Origin: Bacteroidota bacterium
GTDB lineage: Bacteria > Bacteroidota > Bacteroidia > Chitinophagales > Chitinophagaceae
Length of the DNA: 6,168 nucleotides
Direction: 5' to 3'
Assembly (NCBI GenBank): GCA_028877005.1
Contig: JAGWPI010000162.1
Coordinates: forward strand, 1 to 6,168
Each line of letters opens with the position of its first letter. Within the stretch, counting starts at the first letter, position 1. The position numbers and the translations under genes were made by a program. Shown piece by piece: positions 1 to 4,839 of the stretch. Below the pieces are notes generated by a model, which was not told the origin of the DNA, searched no databases, and worked only from the letters and a program-made list of their open reading frames with translations.

Positions 1-1
1 T

Positions 2-148
2 ATGCAAAAAGAAATTCAAAAACTACCTGAAACCCTTGAAGGCTTAGAGCCTAAAGAACGGGTGAACTTGCTTTGTAAGCTGATGCCTTTTGTATTCCCG
101 AAGGTTGAAGCAATAAGCGGAAACGAGGGCGAACCGTTTCAATGGTAA
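2..148 (+). CDS. Short acidic hypothetical protein, probably the C-terminal part of a longer gene
   Basis: An open frame of 48 codons runs from an ATG at the very edge of the window to TAA at 146-148. The frame may extend upstream, so the ATG could be internal. The product has the pattern LEGLEPKERVNLL, then KLMPFVFPKVEAI, and ends in an acidic tail with FQW. Short tails with an 'L.P.ER..LL.KLMP...PK.E' pattern are, from memory, common at the ends of small DNA-binding or terminase-small-subunit-like proteins in Bacteroidota prophages and integrative elements; that is a recollection, not a database hit. It lies 44 bp upstream of the 195-residue gene on the same strand and may share its transcript. 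The exact function is unknown. Confidence 0.5.
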   Translation: MQKEIQKLPETLEGLEPKERVNLLCKLMPFVFPKVEAISGNEGEPFQW

Positions 149-192
149 ACGGTAAGTTCCCAAATGATTTAGGTTTCATTAAATAAGTTCAG

Positions 193-780
193 ATGCCAAA
201 ACCGCACACTTTCCCCACCTTGTATGATGACCTGAAAACGGTTAGTATTTCGTTTTTGAATAAACACGGTTATTTAAAACCCAACCAAATACAGAACGGT
301 ATTATTACATGGAGTATTGAAGGTAATAATACGGGAAGCATTTCAATACTCTCAAATACTCAAAGCGAAAGCCCTTACCTTGAATTAAGTTATAAATACA
401 ATGATAAGTTAATTGATTATAGGGTCCAGCTTGTTGCTATTCCATCCAACTTGGGCAAGGGTATAATTTGGTATTTTATTTGTCCGAGTACTGCAAAAAG
501 ATGTAAAAAACTCTATTTAATCAATACATATTTTTACCACCGTTTAGCCTTTAAAGGCTGTATGTACAAAAAACAAACACTCAGTAAACGGAAAAGATAT
601 TCTGATAAATTAATAGATAGTTGTTTTCAACAAGTTGAATTGATTGAGCAACTATACAAAAAGAACTTCAAAAAAGAGTATGCAGGTAAGCCTACTAAAA
701 AGTATCTAAACCTTAACCGGAAAATACAAATTGCCGAAAAAATACTAAAACATGAAATTGAACAATGGAAAGAAAAATAA
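193..780 (+). CDS. Basic 195-residue hypothetical protein of a mobile-element-associated zinc-ribbon-like family
   Basis: The frame is complete, from ATG at 193 to TAA. I recognise the layout of an uncharacterised family scattered through prophages and integrative elements. It has an N-terminal strand block with 'GYLKP...TWSIEG..TGSISI' (residues 26-52). A core follows with 'W-Y-F-I-CP' (93-98), then 'CKKLYL' (104-109). A block 'FYHRLAFKGCMYKKQT' (114-129) comes next, and the C-terminal third is Lys-rich and probably helical. In proteobacterial relatives, as I remember them, the core is a zinc ribbon of the type CPxCGxxVxxLYL...FxCRxCxxLxY. Here only Cys97, Cys104 and Cys123 lie at the equivalent places, so a normal four-Cys zinc site is not evident. 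The protein is strongly basic and could bind nucleic acid. No member has an established role that I know of. Its position next to a tRNA 3' end fits cargo or the edge gene of an integrated element. Confidence 0.75.
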   Translation: MPKPHTFPTLYDDLKTVSISFLNKHGYLKPNQIQNGIITWSIEGNNTGSISILSNTQSESPYLELSYKYNDKLIDYRVQLVAIPSNLGKGIIWYFICPSTAKRCKKLYLINTYFYHRLAFKGCMYKKQTLSKRKRYSDKLIDSCFQQVELIEQLYKKNFKKEYAGKPTKKYLNLNRKIQIAEKILKHEIEQWKEK

Positions 781-936
781 TTTTTTCAAACCGTTAAATA
801 TTCAATTTCATAAAACTCACTTTTTAGAGCTATACTGTAATTCTTTGTAAATGTCTAAAAACCGAAGTATTTCAACTGATTTAAGTACTATTCGCCACAT
901 GGTAAAAAAGTACAAAAATTGGCTTTAAAAACGACT

Positions 937-957
937 TTGTGACGTAATTGTGACGTA
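937..957. repeat. Perfect 10-bp tandem direct repeat, one-base spacer
   Basis: TTGTGACGTA occurs at 937-946 and again at 948-957, giving an 11-bp period of about one helical turn. It lies about 50 bp from the 3' end of the tRNA-Asn gene, on the side of the presumed integrated element, in non-coding DNA. Closely spaced repeats on one helix face are typical of protein binding sites, for example arm-type sites of tyrosine recombinases or regulator operators. The repeat is seen directly; the role is inferred. Confidence 0.6.
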
Positions 958-960
958 GCA

Positions 961-997
961 ATGAAATAAAAAAAGGGTTACAATTCTGTAACCCTTT
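961..997 (-). terminator. Rho-independent terminator of tRNA-Asn
   Basis: An 11-bp perfect stem (972-982 with 987-997) closes a 4-nt loop. Read on the minus strand it is followed by seven T residues (968-974, overlapping the stem base) and more AT-rich sequence. It begins 12 nt after the tRNA discriminator base. On the plus strand the hairpin is followed by GATTTTTA, so weak bidirectional action is possible and could also stop transcripts from the left-hand genes. Confidence 0.85.
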
Positions 998-1008
998 GAT
1001 TTTTAGCG

Positions 1009-1082
1009 CTCCCGAAACTGGACTTGAACCAGTGACCCTCTGATTAACAGTCAGATGCTCTAACCAACTGAGCTATTCGGGA
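1009..1082 (-). tRNA. tRNA-Asn (anticodon GUU)
   Basis: The minus strand folds into a full cloverleaf of 74 nt. The acceptor stem TCCCGAA pairs with TTCGGGA, the D arm has GCTCAGTTGGTTAGAGC, the anticodon arm is TCTGA-CTGTTAA-TCAGA, and the T arm is ACTGG-TTCAAGT-CCAGT with a G discriminator. The anticodon GTT (plus-strand 1046-1048) reads Asn codons. CCA is not encoded and must be added after transcription, as is usual in Bacteroidota. The 3' end points left, towards the mobile-element-like genes, and tRNA 3' ends are common integrase targets. No second copy of the 3' end is visible in this window. Confidence 0.97.
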
Positions 1083-1104
1083 ATTCCTTCCGCTGAGCGG
1101 AGCG

Positions 1105-1134
1105 CAAAAATAGGGAAAAATATATTTCAGCAAA
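1105..1134 (-). promoter_or_regulatory. Promoter of tRNA-Asn (Bacteroidota type)
   Basis: On the minus strand TATTTTTG (1112-1105) matches the -7 consensus TAnnTTTG exactly. A TTTG element (1134-1131) lies 18 bp upstream. The start would fall near 1100, leaving a leader of about 17 nt before the tRNA. The -7 box is followed by GCGC, a GC-rich discriminator shared with the other tRNA promoter in this window. A 5-bp hairpin with a 3-nt loop (1089-1101) sits at or just after the predicted start. Confidence 0.65.
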
Positions 1135-1168
1135 ATATCCTTTTAAAAATTATTCCGATATCTGCCAT

Positions 1169-1504
1169 TTATATTCCTATCCACAATTCTTCTTCTTCTA
1201 TTTTTGTAGCATATGTTTTTAAATAATATCCCTCGCCACTTACATTACGCCCGTTTGTTATATTAAATGAATAGTGGTGTAATGGACAAGTAACACAGCC
1301 TACCGCATTAATATATCCGTTGGCTAATATACCACCTGCATGTGGACACTTTTTGGCAAAAGCATAAATTTGATTGTGCCATTGTGCCAATGTAATATCT
1401 TTCCCCGCCACTTCAATAAGTACCATTGCATTAATGCCGGGTTCAAACCATTGGCGAATGGGTCCTACGGGTACCCATTTTATTTCTTTGTGCAACCAAT
1501 TCAT
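1169..1504 (-). CDS. Stand-alone Rieske [2Fe-2S] ferredoxin-like protein
   Basis: The 111-residue product is a single Rieske domain. Both cluster-binding motifs are present: C53-P-H55 and C73-P-L-H76, spaced C-x-H-x17-C-x2-H, the classical pattern. An extra Cys lies at position 70. There is no signal peptide or membrane segment, so it is probably a cytoplasmic electron carrier. The size fits oxygenase ferredoxins or NirD-like small subunits, but no oxygenase, reductase or nitrite reductase gene is nearby, so the partner is unknown. The ATG (1504-1502) directly follows the hflX stop (TAAATG), which implies cotranscription and probable translational coupling. No hairpin terminator is visible after the stop; the tRNA-Asn promoter begins about 35 bp on. 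Confidence 0.9.
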   Translation of the reverse strand: MNWLHKEIKWVPVGPIRQWFEPGINAMVLIEVAGKDITLAQWHNQIYAFAKKCPHAGGILANGYINAVGCVTCPLHHYSFNITNGRNVSGEGYYLKTYATKIEEEELWIGI

Positions 1505-2692
1505 TTAAAAGTGTATGGTTTTATAGGGATAACGTACCCTATACATTTGCCGCACTTTATCTAATATATCATTGCGCAATTCCTCTACATTTCTTTTTTC
1601 CAGTGCCGCAATAAATACGCAATTACCTTCAGTAAGGTGTGCCCATTTATCATATAATTCGCGAAGTATGTCTTCTTTTACTTCGGGTGATAGCCATTCA
1701 TCAAAATATTTAGATTCATACAAATCCATTTTATTAAAGATGGTGAGCGTGGGTTTATCAAATGCCTTCAACTCCTGCAGGGTTTTTTGTACGGTGCCCA
1801 TTTGCTCCTCAAAACCCTTATGCGAAATATCTACTACATGTAATAATATGTCGGCCTCTCTTACCTCATCCAATGTACTTTTAAAACTTTCTACTAAATG
1901 GTGGGGTAATTTTCTAATAAATCCAACAGTATCGCTTAATAAAAAAGGTGTGTTTTCAAATACTACTTTCCGGGTAGTTGTGTCTAAGGTGGCAAATAAT
2001 TTATTTTCAGCAAATACTTCGCTTTTGCTAAGCAGGTTCATAATAGTGCTTTTGCCCACATTGGTATAACCCACCAAGGAAACCCGAATCAGCTCGCCCC
2101 TTTCTTTGCGTTGGGTAAATGCTTGTTTGTCTATTTCCTGTAATCTTTTGCGCAGCAGGGCAATTTTATCTTTCACAATACGGCGGTCTGTTTCAATTTC
2201 CGTTTCTCCCGGACCACGGGTTCCAATACCTCCTCCCTGCCTTTCTAAGTGTTTCCACATTCCTTTTAACCGGGGCAATAAATATTGGTATTGCGCTAGT
2301 TCTACCTGCACTTTGGCTTGTGCTGTTCTGGCTCTTCGAGCAAAAATATCGAGTATTAAATCGCTTCTATCAATTGTTCTAATACCGAGTGCATCCTCCA
2401 TATTGGAAATTTGAGAGCCACTCAGTTCATCATCTACTATGGCTAAATTTACCCCTTTGGCTTGCACAAAAGCTTTTATTTCTTCTAACTTGCCTTTTCC
2501 TAAAAAAGTGCGACTATCCGGATGTGGCAAGCGTTGTACAAAACGTTTAATGGTTACTGCACCGGCTGTTTCGGCTAAAAAAGCTAATTCGTCTAAGTAT
2601 TCCTCTATTTGTTCAGGGGTATCTTCTTTGGTAACCAACCCTATTAATACCACTTTTTCTTCGGTGGTTATTTTTTGATTCTTATCTATCAA
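1505..2692 (-). CDS. hflX: GTPase HflX, ribosome-splitting and rescue factor
   Basis: The 395-residue protein has the full HflX architecture. The N-terminal HflX domain (about 14-150) includes ELAFLAETAGA and the LGKGK motif near residues 64-68. A Gly-rich linker, GGGIGTRGPGETEIETDRR (153-171), leads to a helical segment and the G domain. The G domain has a P-loop GYTNVGKST (208-216), switch-I threonines 238-240, DTVG (254-257), NKMD (320-323) and a G5 region near 361-363. HflX binds 50S subunits and dissociates stalled or hibernating 70S ribosomes using GTP, notably under heat stress. The start is TTG at 2692-2690. Upstream the frame stays open for 24 codons to a TAG but holds no ATG, GTG or TTG, and the next in-frame Met is residue 98, inside the conserved domain. 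A promoter ends about 17 bp upstream, leaving a leader of about 11 nt and no Shine-Dalgarno. The Rieske gene follows with no gap. Confidence 0.97.
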   Translation of the reverse strand: MIDKNQKITTEEKVVLIGLVTKEDTPEQIEEYLDELAFLAETAGAVTIKRFVQRLPHPDSRTFLGKGKLEEIKAFVQAKGVNLAIVDDELSGSQISNMEDALGIRTIDRSDLILDIFARRARTAQAKVQVELAQYQYLLPRLKGMWKHLERQGGGIGTRGPGETEIETDRRIVKDKIALLRKRLQEIDKQAFTQRKERGELIRVSLVGYTNVGKSTIMNLLSKSEVFAENKLFATLDTTTRKVVFENTPFLLSDTVGFIRKLPHHLVESFKSTLDEVREADILLHVVDISHKGFEEQMGTVQKTLQELKAFDKPTLTIFNKMDLYESKYFDEWLSPEVKEDILRELYDKWAHLTEGNCVFIAALEKRNVEELRNDILDKVRQMYRVRYPYKTIHF

Positions 2693-2709
2693 TGATGGTT
2701 TATTTTGTA

Positions 2710-2739
2710 CAAAGGTATTGTAAAAACCGGGCTTTACAA
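2710..2739 (-). promoter_or_regulatory. Promoter of hflX-Rieske operon (Bacteroidota type)
   Basis: On the minus strand TACCTTTG (2717-2710) matches TAnnTTTG exactly. A TTG (2739-2737) lies 19 bp upstream, the normal spacing. Transcription would start near 2703, about 11 nt before the TTG start codon of hflX. The -33 element sits in the T-rich tail of the preceding terminator, so the two signals are packed back to back. Confidence 0.65.
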
Positions 2740-2741
2740 CA

Positions 2742-2778
2742 AAAGCCCCATCTGTGTATTGAACCTAGATGGGGCTTT
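2742..2778 (-). terminator. Rho-independent terminator after the beta-barrel gene
   Basis: A perfect 12-bp stem (2742-2753 with 2767-2778) closes a 13-nt loop. It starts 19 nt after the stop of the 268-residue gene. On the minus strand the right arm ends in CTTTTGTTG, a short T tract. It separates that gene from hflX. Confidence 0.8.
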
Positions 2779-2797
2779 AAAAGTATAAAATAGTTGT

Positions 2798-3604
2798 TTA
2801 TAAACCGCTAATGGTAAGGCCTATGGAGAGTGTATTCATCACCGGGCCGGCATTTTGTTTTAATACTCCCAATACCGAATAGTCTATATTTAACGACAGA
2901 TTTCCATATCCCGCTCGGGCGGTGGCTGCTAAGAAAGTGCCATTAAAGAATTTTTTATTGCTTTCTTTCTGCACATATTGGGTGCCGTATAAACTGTTGT
3001 TATTAATGTCTAATAAATTCTTTCCTTTAAAATAAGCTTTTAATAAAGTACCTACTTTGGCGCCCACTGCAAATTTCCAGGAATGTTGGGGATCGCCGGG
3101 ATTAGAGAAATACCTTAACTCTACCGGCGCCTGTAAATAAATGGTGGTTACCTTCGATTTTTTAAAGCGTGTGGTACTATCAAATGGCAGGGTTTGACCG
3201 GGTGCCCATACTTTTACATACCGATGATCGAAGAATATATTGCTGCTACCCACTCCTAAACCATACGCCACACTAAAGCGCGGATCTGTTTTAAAAGGTT
3301 TGTTCAGCATTACATAAAAATTAAAATGGCGACTAAACCCCTTAGTACCTATTGTATCAGGATTGGGTTTGCCTGTCCAGGTATCACTGCCAAACTGTAT
3401 TAAGAAATGGTCGGAAGGCACTTTGTTTACATTTACCTTACTCCAGTCTGTTTTTACCTTGGGCAATACCGGCGCTTTTACTTTGGGCGCCTTGTGTTGC
3501 TGGGTTGAGTCTGTTTTGCTTTTCTTATGAAATAAATTAGATAATTGTGCATGCGCCATAGCCATGGTACATACACTAAGCAGTAGTAGGATCGATTTTT
3601 TCAT
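2798..3604 (-). CDS. Exported outer-membrane beta-barrel protein (PorT-like), function unknown
   Basis: The 268-residue product begins with a clear signal peptide: basic MKK, a hydrophobic run ILLLLSV, and a cleavage site after AHA or AHAQ (about 19-20). A Lys/Pro-rich, low-complexity stretch follows (about 27-60), likely flexible in the periplasm. From about 66 onward the sequence shows alternating amphipathic strands typical of small outer-membrane barrels. Examples are HFNFYVML, FSVAYGLGVGSSNIFF, VTTIYLQAPVELRYFS, KFAVGAKVGTLLKAYF, TFLAATARAGYGNLSLNIDYSV and the final LSIGLTISGL. The 'IYLQAPVELRY' strand resembles the 'LEIPLELRY' strand of the PorT/outer-membrane beta-barrel families of Bacteroidota. 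Substrate or role cannot be told. The ATG at 3604-3602 is chosen because it starts the signal peptide. The gene appears monocistronic, with its own promoter and terminator. Confidence 0.85.
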   Translation of the reverse strand: MKKSILLLLSVCTMAMAHAQLSNLFHKKSKTDSTQQHKAPKVKAPVLPKVKTDWSKVNVNKVPSDHFLIQFGSDTWTGKPNPDTIGTKGFSRHFNFYVMLNKPFKTDPRFSVAYGLGVGSSNIFFDHRYVKVWAPGQTLPFDSTTRFKKSKVTTIYLQAPVELRYFSNPGDPQHSWKFAVGAKVGTLLKAYFKGKNLLDINNNSLYGTQYVQKESNKKFFNGTFLAATARAGYGNLSLNIDYSVLGVLKQNAGPVMNTLSIGLTISGL

Positions 3605-3644
3605 TTATAAGTGCAGGTGGTTTTAACCTTTTTTTAGAATGCAA

Positions 3645-3671
3645 CAAAAATAACAGAAATGCAGCCATCAA
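3645..3671 (-). promoter_or_regulatory. Probable promoter of the beta-barrel gene
   Basis: TATTTTTG on the minus strand (3652-3645) matches TAnnTTTG exactly. The best -33 candidate, TTTTG ending at 3669, is 16 bp upstream, slightly short of the usual spacing. The implied leader is about 35 nt. The -7 box is convincing, the -33 less so. Confidence 0.45.
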
Positions 3672-3713
3672 AAGGGTTAAAAATTCGCAAAAGCGAATAA
3701 ATTAAAAAATATC

Positions 3714-3785
3714 ATGAAAAACCGCACAAGTACCCTGAGCAATTGGGTAACCGTTTTTTATATATTGCTTTTATCAATATCATAG
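3714..3785 (+). CDS. Possible 23-residue hydrophobic peptide
   Basis: ATG at 3714 opens 23 codons ending in TAG. The peptide begins MKNRTSTLSN and continues as an uninterrupted hydrophobic segment from about Trp11, so it could span a membrane once. It lies in the 255-bp gap between the divergent beta-barrel and tRNA promoters. There is no recognisable promoter, no family match that I know of, and a frame this short can arise by chance in AT-rich DNA. Confidence 0.15.
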   Translation: MKNRTSTLSNWVTVFYILLLSIS

Positions 3786-3806
3786 GCGCATTAATTTTAA
3801 ATGGTA

Positions 3807-3837
3807 TTTGGAAAATAGCGCAATTTGGTTATTTTTG
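3807..3837 (+). promoter_or_regulatory. Promoter of tRNA-CAU (Bacteroidota type)
   Basis: TTTG (3807-3810) and TATTTTTG (3830-3837) are separated by 19 bp, an exact match to the phylum consensus. A GCGC discriminator follows immediately. The start would fall near 3843, giving a leader of about 17 nt that contains a 5-bp hairpin (3845-3849 with 3855-3859) abutting the first base of the tRNA. Confidence 0.75.
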
Positions 3838-3859
3838 CGCCTCTTGAGCCAAAAGCTCA

Positions 3860-3933
3860 GGGCCTATAGCTCAGCTGGTTAGAGCACCTGACTCATAATC
3901 AGGGGGTCCCTGGTTCAAGCCCAGGTGGGCCCA
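3860..3933 (+). tRNA. tRNA with anticodon CAU (elongator Met or Ile2)
   Basis: A 74-nt cloverleaf is complete. The acceptor GGGCCTA pairs with TGGGCCC (one T-G wobble), the D arm is GCTCAGCTGGTTAGAGC, the anticodon arm is CCTGA-CTCATAA-TCAGG, and the T arm is CCTGG-TTCAAGC-CCAGG with an A discriminator. The anticodon CAT lies at 3894-3896. It is not the initiator: base 1 pairs with base 72, and the anticodon stem lacks the three G-C pairs of fMet tRNA. Elongator Met and the TilS-modified Ile2 isoacceptor share the CAU anticodon, and I cannot separate them by eye. CCA is not encoded. Confidence 0.95.
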
Positions 3934-3943
3934 CTTGTATTTT

Positions 3944-3980
3944 AAAAGCTTCAGAAAAAGTTATTTCTGAAGCTTTTTTT
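3944..3980 (+). terminator. Rho-independent terminator of tRNA-CAU
   Basis: A perfect 14-bp stem (3944-3957 with 3964-3977) closes a 6-nt loop and ends in a run of seven T (3974-3980). It starts 11 nt after the tRNA 3' end. Confidence 0.92.
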
Positions 3981-4379
3981 ATGGCATGTTATTTTTCCGA
4001 AATTATATTATGTTAGCTATTGCTATACAGAATGGTAATTTGACCCATTACATTTTAGTTTCAATAAATTTAACAACCTCCAATTCTATTTCTGTGAAAT
4101 GTACCACCTCAATCAGAGATAAAAGTTACATTCTGAGTTTAGATAGCAATGGATTTTTAATCATGTTTGTGCAAACTTTATTGAAAATACCTGCATCAAC
4201 ATAAATACCATAAATTAAAAGTATACTTGTGTAATCATGATTATGCCGGTGTGGCAATGGATATCGGGTACAAGTTGCATATATCATCACCATCCAAAGG
4301 AAGTGATTTTTGTAAAAAATGCGCTATACAATACCGATTTTTTGTGCTATTTTTCTGCACATTAACAAATCATATTGCT
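3981..4379. other. Spacer of about 400 bp without an intact gene
   Basis: Between the tRNA terminator and the membrane-protein gene I see no credible intact gene. A plus-strand frame at 3986-4204 has a poor, hydrophobic/Ser-Thr composition and no family resemblance. The minus strand carries fragments that read like a regulator (see the pseudogene entry). A TATTTTTC at 4348-4355 is one mismatch from a -7 box for the downstream gene but lacks a good -33 partner. Confidence 0.6.
4051..4203 (-). pseudogene. Possible relic of a LuxR/NarL-type response regulator
   Basis: One minus-strand frame is open for many codons upstream, then broken by TAA at 4126-4128 and again at 4048-4050. The upstream part includes YVDAGIFNKV and NPLLSK. 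The stretch between the stops reads LLSLIEVV followed by FTEIELEVVKFIETKM. The latter (4051-4098) resembles the first helix of LuxR-type helix-turn-helix domains in Bacteroidota, typically 'LTEREIEVLKLICTEMTNKEIA'. The rest of the HTH is not recoverable in this frame; a one-base shift gives a weak continuation ending LYSNS. The resemblance is by eye over about 16 residues, so this may be coincidence. If real, the gene is long dead. Confidence 0.27.
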
Positions 4380-4832
4380 ATGACTTCAACATGCCAAATA
4401 AAGCAATCCATTTGGTTGATTATAGCTGGATTAGCGCTTATCTTTCTGGGTCTCGTTATTGGCCTTTTTGTGCCCAATATGGCAAACCCTCGTATGGCCT
4501 TATCTGCTCATATAGAGGGCATCATGAATGGTCTATTACTTATGGCAATAGGCCTTATTTGGAAAAAACTGATTTTTTCAAAAAAGTATTTGCATGTAGC
4601 ATTTTTGCTGTTGTTATATGGTGGTTTTGCCAACCTTATTGCCGTTACGGTGGCGGCTATTACCGGCTTTGGTAAAATGATGCCTTTGGCCGGCGGAAAA
4701 CCGGGCAGTGTTTGGATAGATACCACTATTGGTTTTTTATTGGTTTCCTTAGCCCTATCTATGCTCACCGCTGTTTTGATAGTGATGATAGGTTTTTACA
4801 AACACCAACAAGCTTTTAACAAGATAGAATAA
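4380..4832 (+). CDS. Four-helix membrane protein, hydroxylaminobenzene mutase (HabA/HabB)-like
   Basis: The 150-residue product has four hydrophobic segments at about 11-31, 46-64, 70-95 and 115-140, with a short basic tail. The loop after helix 1 carries NPRMALSAHIEGIMNG (36-51). This is the signature I associate with hydroxylaminobenzene mutases ('NPRMGLSAHLEG..NG'), which turn hydroxylaminobenzene into 2-aminophenol in nitroarene degraders such as Pseudomonas pseudoalcaligenes JS45. 'YGGFANL' (80-86) and 'MMPLAGG' (100-106) also fit. Many homologues occur in organisms with no nitroarene pathway, and no reductase or ring-cleavage gene is nearby, so the natural reaction here is uncertain. 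The ATG at 4380 is preferred over the in-frame ATG at 4227 because family similarity begins near helix 1 and the extra 51 residues look like translated spacer. It is convergent with the next gene, 7 bp apart. Confidence 0.82.
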   Translation: MTSTCQIKQSIWLIIAGLALIFLGLVIGLFVPNMANPRMALSAHIEGIMNGLLLMAIGLIWKKLIFSKKYLHVAFLLLLYGGFANLIAVTVAAITGFGKMMPLAGGKPGSVWIDTTIGFLLVSLALSMLTAVLIVMIGFYKHQQAFNKIE

Positions 4833-4839
4833 GGGAATT

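Noticed and set aside
851..928. 25-codon plus-strand frame in the spacer before tRNA-Asn
   Set aside because: Too short, no promoter, no recognisable feature; likely chance.
1572..2678. Several plus-strand frames of 79-165 codons inside hflX
   Set aside because: They are antisense shadows of a strongly conserved gene, rich in Ser, Cys and Leu with no domain pattern.
3683..3698. 6-bp hairpin ATTCGC-AAAA-GCGAAT
   Set aside because: Too short, with no T tract on either side; it lies upstream of the beta-barrel promoter and is probably chance in AT-rich DNA.
3731..3758. TACCC/GGGTA hairpin followed by a T run
   Set aside because: Only a 5-bp stem with a 9-nt loop, and no gene upstream on that strand for it to terminate.
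3860..3933. Initiator tRNA-fMet
   Set aside because: Base 1 pairs with base 72, and the anticodon stem lacks the three consecutive G-C pairs of initiators.
3986..4204. 72-codon plus-strand frame after the tRNA terminator
   Set aside because: It begins just after the terminator, has low-complexity Ser/Thr and hydrophobic composition and no family resemblance; the opposite strand looks more protein-like.
4227..4379. N-terminal extension of the HabA-like protein to an upstream ATG
   Set aside because: The 51 extra residues do not resemble the family, which begins close to the first membrane helix; ATG 4380 gives the usual length.
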